A stretch of DNA of 64,000 bases, from positions 25,359,033 through 25,423,032 of the forward strand of contig CM049309.1 of the NCBI GenBank assembly GCA_026874595.1. Reading direction: 5' to 3'. The DNA comes from Sipunculus nudus. Its lineage: Eukaryota > Annelida > Sipuncula > Golfingiida > Sipunculidae. The notes beneath the pieces were generated by a model. It did not search any database. It was not told the origin of the DNA and saw only the letters and a list, made by a program, of their open reading frames with translations. Positions within the stretch are counted from its first letter, which is position 1, and every line of letters begins with the position of its first letter. Of the stretch, positions 57,676 through 64,000 are shown piece by piece. A program made the position numbers and the translations under genes.

Positions 57676-58800
57676 ATTGCTGACTGTAAGTCTTCTGAGC
57701 TATAGTATCACCCTTTTTAGATCATCTGTCTGGTCATCCAGGCATCTGGTTGTCCATTAGGAGTGCACAATTAGTGAATATCGAACCCAGAATCTTCCAA
57801 CTATTTTCAGGGAGGTCTTAGGCTAGTCTCCTTGCAAACTTGAAATCAGGTCTCAGAGACCTATATGGTATGAGCTAAGAGCCAAAAACCTAATTTTGAG
57901 CAATCTGAAAGTCAGTCAGGGCCCAAATCTTGGCCATTGGACCTAAAAACTTATTACCTCATAGCAAGGACAGATTCCTTGAAACACTGTGACTTAAATC
58001 TTCTGTAAGCTATGGGAAAAGACATGTTTTTAGTACCCTGGAAGTCAGACTGGAACAAATTGTAACTGTTGAACCTAGAAACGTCTAGCTTTATCCAGGC
58101 AGGTTGGGAACCAGTTTGTTTATGTACCCGAAATTAAGTCACAGTGACCTGTATTCTGTAAGCTAGGCGCACAACACATGGTTTTCTGTAGCCTGGAAGT
58201 CAGACTAGCCATAGATCTTAACCATTGGGCTAATAACACCTTACTGACTATCCAGGCAGGTCACATCCCTATCCAGTGACTTTATTTCTGTCACCTGCAA
58301 GCCAAAACATGATATTTAACAGCCTGGTTGTAGTTCAGGGCACATGCCTAAAAAATTGGACCTAGAACCTTTACCTGAACATCCAGGCAGGTCTTTGTGA
58401 AGTCTCATTTTAAAACTGAAATTAGGTCACTGTGACCTAAGTTCTGCAATCTATTAGGCAATCGAAAACATGAGCGGAACATCTAAAAAGTCAGGCTGGC
58501 ACAAATTGCTGAACCTGGAACTAACTTCTAACTTTGTCAAGTTGTGTGCCAGTTTCCTTAAAAACCTGAAGTCAAGTAGCAGTGTCCTGTATTATGTAAG
58601 TTAACATGCATACAGAATTATGTTGTAGTAACCCAGGTTTTGGTATGTTAGGAGAACTTATGGACATTTAACCATGCATCAGTTTTTATGTTCGTAAGTC
58701 CCAAAGTTTTAAAACATGGAAGTCTGACAGATGGACAGACAATTGACAAAATGATGGACAAAAGATCATCACTATAGCTCAGATGACTTAATTATAGTCA
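57676..58800. repeat. Decayed TAGCTCAG-type repeat with inverted hairpin ends
   Basis: The left end has GCTGACTGTAAGTC and CTGAGCTATAG (57680-57713). The right end has CTATAGCTCAGATGACTT and AGTCAGCTG in reverse orientation (58771-58797), preceded by GATGGACAGAC. The body repeats GGACCTARAA and GTGACCTRTATTCTG at about 100-160-bp intervals. It is probably two copies head to head, the right one being the 5' end of the minus-strand copy that finishes at 56507. Confidence 0.55.
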
Positions 58801-59014
58801 GCTGGGTAATAATAGAGAGAAAAAACACATACATACAGTTTTACATGCTCTGTATTGTGATACTTAATAATTTCATGTAAAGAGACTGAAATCAGCAGTG
58901 CTGATCTCTAATATCTAGCACATTTAAGAAGCTGGTGCAGCACTGTGCTGGATGCTACCTATCCTCATGTTTCTGTTATTCCTTATCTCTCTTGATATTG
59001 TGTTTATGCATCAG
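58801..59014. other. No feature recognised
   Basis: AT-rich. It ends in a pyrimidine-rich run (CCTTATCTCTCTTGATATTG) and TTTATGCATCAG, which resembles a splice acceptor for the candidate exon that follows. Confidence 0.4.
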
Positions 59015-59217
59015 ATTCAATCGTGATAGAGCTGATAGATTCTAAAGACACTTTTAAGGGGAATGGATTGAGCCCATGTGGAATGGTCCACTATGATGGC
59101 ATACAGCTCATCATAATTGGCATGTCTCCCAGCTCCAGTATTGATTCAAGCATACAGGTCTTGCTGCGGCTAGAAGGCGGCCTCAGTTTGGAGAGAGCTG
59201 TGCTACATAGTCTCTGA
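59015..59217 (+). CDS. Candidate terminal coding exon, unknown protein
   Basis: After a plausible acceptor (AG at 59013-59014) a frame of 67 codons runs to TGA at 59215-59217. The peptide has mixed, protein-like composition (IELIDSKDTFKGNG, MVHYDGIQLIIIGMS, LLRLEGGLSLERAV) and is unlike the low-complexity frames nearby. It resembles no dispersed repeat in the window. I do not recognise the family, and no upstream exon was found. A chance ORF remains quite possible. Confidence 0.25.
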
Positions 59218-59920
59218 CAGCAGGTTACGTTAAAGTCCTGCAGCATCTCCTAACGCTGCGGCATCTGTCCTGTTACATTGGAGACATTCATCAGATAAAA
59301 GTTTGGATTGAAAAACTGACAGTTTGAGAACTGGATGTAAATGTGTAGACAGGTGTCAAATTTTAATTTGAACACATGCTTGTGTTATCTGATTCATAAC
59401 ACCAGATGACCTGCCGTAAGTTGAGAATCATTGATGTCACATTGATGGAGCATCTGTTTTGATAATATCATGTCATATTGTTCTGCTCTTGCACCAAGAG
59501 AGTACCACCACCAGAGGAAGGACTTTCACTGATGTCTTCCTGAACTTTGACTTCCTCCTGAACTTTCATCAAGTGACACTGTTGTCACAGTGATGAGGCA
59601 ATGTTGCAGACCTCATAAAAGGTTTTTGAACATACTGTGGACTTCTTAGATGGTTCCCCTTGAAGATACTAAGGATGTCACAGATATAGTCCTAGTTGAA
59701 CTGTTTGTTGTTCTTCTCTTAACAATCTCATAGTAGTAGGCTAGTGTGCTGCACAGTTTACACTGAAGCTGTTGTACACAGCTTATAAAAAATTATTCCT
59801 CTCAAGAGAAAGAGTTTGATAAAGGTAGAAGGGTTCTGATACATAATAACATCTGGGTATTTACTTTATCAGTATCTGTTACAATATTACTAAACAGCTG
59901 ATTGTGTTCGACAAACAGGC
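59218..59920. other. No gene recognised
   Basis: Region between the two candidate exons; it could hold a 3' UTR and an upstream promoter. No poly(A) signal or TATA box is convincing. Confidence 0.35.
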
Positions 59921-60036
59921 ATGGATCGTATCCAGGTAACACGTTTCTCATTCCGTCGTAAAGGAAGTCATCGTGATAAACACAGAGAACGAGAGGAGCA
60001 GCAAGGATATGACTACGCAAAGATGACATATCTGAG
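59921..60036 (+). CDS. Candidate first coding exon, basic unknown protein
   Basis: ATG at 59921 is the first Met after an in-frame TAA. It is followed by 38 codons plus two bases and a strong splice donor (CTGAG then GTAAGC at 60037). The peptide starts MDRIQVTRFSFRRKG and continues with SHRDKHREREEQQGYDYAKM. This charged, non-repetitive composition stands out in AT-rich surroundings. The minus strand is also open here (59802-60029), which weakens the case. No downstream exon was identified before the window ends, and the family is not recognised. Confidence 0.4.
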
Positions 60037-61330
60037 GTAAGCAGGATTGATTAACAGTTGACATACTATGGTGCATGGATTCATATTGATATCATTTGAC
60101 TTTATATCCTTCTTTTGTGCAGAATATATATATTTAAAATCAGCATTCAGGAACCAATCCTGATTTTGGTTTTTCTGTTGATGTTCCATAAAATATGTGT
60201 TTTAAGAAAAATTCAGCATAAGTTTGCAATAAAATCTATTAAGTCTGCATCAGTGTGACTGACAAAGAAACGTTAACCACTGGTGGATGTAAATTTTTAT
60301 CTGATTATGCAGGTGATATCAGGGGGCATTTAACTGAGGTGTCGAGTTCAACAAAGTGTGCTTTTAAAGCTGTAATGAGAATGTTATATATATATATACT
60401 GTCAAGGCAAGTGACATACTTGAGTATAAAATGTATGTCATGTTGAAATGGGGTTTTGTAACTATGATAGATGAATAGAGTGCAATATAGGCGTTTTATT
60501 TTTCTTATATGACTTGTCTGGTTATCACTTACTTCATAGAAATTCATGATTAAGATGAATACAGTAATGTTACAACATAGTCTTTTCAATTATCCTAATC
60601 TAGAAGTTATAACAATTGTACAGATGTGTTTAATAAAGAGTGCCATTATTTAAGTGCTGTATTACAACATTTTTTTTCATATGTTACTATTACTTTTACT
60701 ATTACTTCTATAACTATTGTTATTAATATGACTTTACTATCAGGGGGTGGGATGAGCATATGCTGACTTTGCCCTATAATCCTGAAACACAAAAATATTA
60801 CAGTAATGTGTGGTGCAGTGTAGCATAACTAAATACAAATAGTTCAAGTAATATAAATCCAGTAATATATATGTATGTTATATGTATGTATCTTTTAATT
60901 ATAGAACATACAATGCGCACTAAGTGACTCTTGCTCTTAGGATTCAAATTCAACCTATTCATGTTCAGCACATCACAGAAGTCATGGACATTTTGTGTCC
61001 ATCATCAATTCAGTACATCTTGTTAGATTAATCCATTTTAATTTATCTTGAGTGGGTGTTTATTACACTTGATAAACATTACATTTGCAAACAAACTCTT
61101 CAAGATTTGTCCAAGCCAGAATACTTTAGACTGCAATACTGATGATGTTTACAAACTGGGCTTTATACACTGTCTGTGGTACCACTAAACTCCTCAGAGG
61201 TTATGGCTATCAGACTATCCAGCCCTGCAGTACTCAAATATCAACAGTACTGCAGCAGTAACATTACTGTCTAGCCTCACCTGACAATTACTTGCCCCAC
61301 AGTTTGTGTATTGTTTTCATGTGGGGCCCA
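60037..61330. other. No gene recognised; possible intron
   Basis: AT-rich, with short TATA and GTAT runs. If 59921-60036 is an exon, this is the beginning of its intron. Confidence 0.35.
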
Positions 61331-61740
61331 TCAGTCTGTTTGCTTTTGGTGTAAATCAATCATATCTAAGGAATGGATGGATGTATCAGCCTGAAATTTG
61401 CATGTTTATCCATCTTGGATAGCTTTTATAGAATACATTGATGCATTTATTCTCAGCAGTGGATTGTTGTCTCGGCCCGAAATTTTGCATGTTCATATGT
61501 CTTGGGTGGATTTCTCATTCACAAGACTAGTGGCACCACCTACAATCATTTATTTGTAGAATATGTTCATGCATTTATCTCAGGACTGGTTTAATGTATC
61601 ATCCTGAAATTTGACATGTCCACAGATTTTGTATAGCTCAAACCTACAACATTTTCACATAGTGTAGATCCATTATAGACCAGACAGGTGGTGCCACCTA
61701 CCTTTTTTCGTTTTGATAGAATATATTACCTTTTCTCAAT
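61331..61740 (+). repeat. Decayed units of the palindrome-core repeat
   Basis: Three units of about 130 bp with CCTGAAATTTGCATG-type phrases. Cores AGTGGCACCACC (about 61530) and GGTGGTGCCACC (about 61687) are present, both one C-to-T or G-to-A step from the palindrome. Similar to 19190-19330 and 47100-47240. Confidence 0.6.
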
Positions 61741-63030
61741 TCAATCTAATTAATTTCCAAAAGAATACATGAAACAGTTCATTACGGCAAAGAAAAATTA
61801 ATAATATGTTTCTCAGGCATTTTATTTGGAAAATGATGCCTAATATCAAACCACTCATCTCTTTTTCTTCATATTTACCATAAATATTCCCCTATATAAT
61901 TTCTGTTAACTTGTCAGAAATTAAGTCAGTATTACTTTATTTATAAAAGTTAAGGGCCCAAATATAATGCACTTTGTAAAAAATCAGGAAAGATATTTGA
62001 TCACTTAACACAAAACTTGTTAAAGCTATGGACTTTTTTCAAGTAATATAACTTTAATTAATCAAAATTAAATTGCATACCCAAAATTAGATCAAAATCT
62101 TTTTAAATTTTTTAAAAATATTAACAAAAATAAAAAAATGGTACCTTAAATTTTGCCTAACTTTGACCATAGCACGTTTTTTTTCCTGTAAGTACTGTGG
62201 ATTTAATTTTCTCAGCATGTTTTTGTTAGCATTTTGTCTGTTAACACCAAAAATTTGAAACCAGTTGATCAAAAACTGTAGATTTTATTCAAGTTTTCAA
62301 GCACCATGTAACATATTGTTTACATCAGGCTAGTGTTATGCAGTTTGCAAGAGCTCAGCTCCCCAGCTTAAGCTCTCAGTTCCTAAAATTTGGCATACAA
62401 TTAGATGTCTCCAAAATTCCCTACCATGCCAAGAATTTGGTCACTAGGACTTAATACCTTTGAGATATTAATGAAAACTTCATTTTTCAATTAAAAACCC
62501 ATTGTTATACTTCAATACTGCCTAATATCGAAACCACTGATCTGACTTTAATCATATATAATATACATGTTTTTCTATACATTCTCTGTGCACATGCCAG
62601 AAATGATGTCAGTATTGCGTAATTGTTTTAAGTTATGGGCCCAAACATAATGCACTTTGTAAAAAATCAAGAAATATATTTACTCCCTTAACAAGGGGCT
62701 TGCTGAAGCTAGAGATTTTTTGTCAGGGATGTAACATTATTTAATCAAGATTCAATTGAATACCAAAAATTAGTTCTGAATTTTTAAAATTTTATAAGTT
62801 ATTAGTATAAATATAAAATTAGTACCTTAAATTTTGCCCAACTTTGACCATTTCACTTTTGTTTCATGTGAGCTCTGTTTATATAATTTTCATATCATGC
62901 ACACATAAGGATTTCAGCTTTTTAGTTTAGAAAGCTGAAAGAAATTGGCCAAAAATTGTAGCTTTTATTATTGTTTTTATGAGACCATGTCAGACCTTTG
63001 CTCTCTCCAGCCACTCTTGAGTCACCTGTA
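61741..63030 (+). repeat. Diverged tandem copies of the TAGCTCAG repeat body
   Basis: Two units of about 700 bp (about 61840-62340 and 62450-63010) match the body of copy c at 35500-35960: ACTTCAATACTGCCTAATAT, TTTAATCAAGATTCAATTG and TACCTTAAATTTTGCC. No hairpin ends are seen. Confidence 0.6.
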
Positions 63031-64000
63031 TGTTGACCTTGTTGAACTTTCAGCAAATTATGCACGCTTGAGGCGAGGCATATACTGGGGCAGCCAGGCA
63101 GCTTATGGCGAGCCACAGTTGATCCAGGTGTCCAACCGAACTCATCTAGTAGTTTTAACCAACAACATAACAATAAACAATAAATTAATCAATTTTTATT
63201 GTTTTTTTATAACAAATTAAAGAAAAATAGAAAAGGAATTTGTTAGTTTATAATAATAGGGAATTAACTTGCAGTTACTGATGATATAAGAATCTTGTAT
63301 CGATGGATAGAATATCACGTATTCCAAATAACACCATGCAGTCACCTATGGCATTTTTCAGTTCAATTTTAATAATAAAAAAGTAAATCATATTATTCAT
63401 TACTAATCATTAGGGATCATATGAAGGAAATTAATGATAGACAAAGATGCAGTTGATAATATTAATCTAGATTCCTACTGTGTCTAGTGTGTACATTGAT
63501 GTGAAATTAGTCCAAAATGAATATATCACATTTATTTTTTTTTTTAATATAAACAAAAGCCATAAAACCAGGTACTTATGATCATTATTTAAATGTGTAA
63601 ATTTTGTACTTTCTGGATTCTCAACACCATTGTTTGGTGAAAACTGAATAAATACCAGACATGGTGGGAATACTTTGCAATTGTATTTAAATACGAATAT
63701 GAATATGTACTCCATTATAAAATTTCTTGCATAAAGAATGGGAATTCAGGTAAAAATGAAAGTATATGAATACCAGTGCAAATACTTTCCAAATGTATTC
63801 ATAAATGCATTCATGAATATATTCTTTAATATTATTTTAATAATCATTTCAGTTATATTTCATTTTAAAAATCATACGATTCTCTTATTGTATTTAATAA
63901 AAATCATATCTGGGACAATATTTGTAATTTTTTTTTAAAAATAGTTAAACTCTTATATTATATGTTCTGCTTATAAGTTATATGGCCAAGTCAAAATCTG
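63031..64000. other. AT-rich right flank, no feature recognised
   Basis: No repeat family from elsewhere in the window and no convincing ORF were seen. Short frames fit AT-rich background. Confidence 0.45.

Overview
The window looks like gene-poor, repeat-dense DNA of an invertebrate animal. Introns, AT-rich spacers, several retrotransposon classes and long satellites rule out a prokaryote. The dispersed repeats open with a TTTTTAGC- or GTATC-type hairpin, continue into CCGTCGTCCGTC-like runs and carry a GGTGGCGCCACCT core. From memory this resembles bivalve and other lophotrochozoan genomes, so a mollusc is my best guess (inference; no search was possible). I see no complete host gene. The best host signals are two short candidate exons near 59.0-60.0 kb.

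Layout. 184-10063 is a 25-bp satellite with higher-order structure, split by a Ty3/gypsy element (1411-6217, minus strand, 183-bp LTRs, TSD ATGTC). 10111-11165 is a hairpin-headed repeat. 11226-16533 is a 33-bp minisatellite split by a compact LTR element (12351-15578) with termini TATCACC/GGTGATA and only a nucleocapsid-like gag gene. 16745-22122 holds dispersed repeats. 22123-28861 is a second Ty3/gypsy element (minus strand, LTRs of about 1.09 kb, TSD CTCAT) whose integrase lies upstream of the reverse transcriptase, the Gmr1-type order; the RT catalytic core is deleted. 29510-33475 is a 44-bp satellite. 33.8-47.4 kb is a mosaic of nested dispersed repeats, including a tandem 337-bp repeat and a 2.3-kb repeat that also occurs at 16.7-19.5 kb. 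47410-55207 is a tyrosine-recombinase retrotransposon of Ngaro type (minus strand). From 55.2 kb onward the DNA is mostly AT-rich with decayed repeat fragments and the two candidate exons.

How the parts work together. Three LTR elements carry the usual replication logic (gag, protease, RT/RNase H, integrase, LTRs, primer site, polypurine tract) in three states: nearly complete but broken in RT, RT-deleted, and gag-only. All three have almost identical LTRs, so they inserted recently, and each sits inside an older repeat. The Ngaro-type element instead has split direct repeats (A1-ORFs-B1-A2-B2 on its coding strand), a gag-like protein, RT/RNase H, a tyrosine recombinase with an intact R-H-R-Y set and an SGNH-hydrolase-like ORF. 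Each of its two long non-coding spacers holds an array of about ten copies of a different motif of roughly 25 bp. That arrangement, together with the shared palindrome and the hairpin-headed repeat superfamily, is the least explained structure here.
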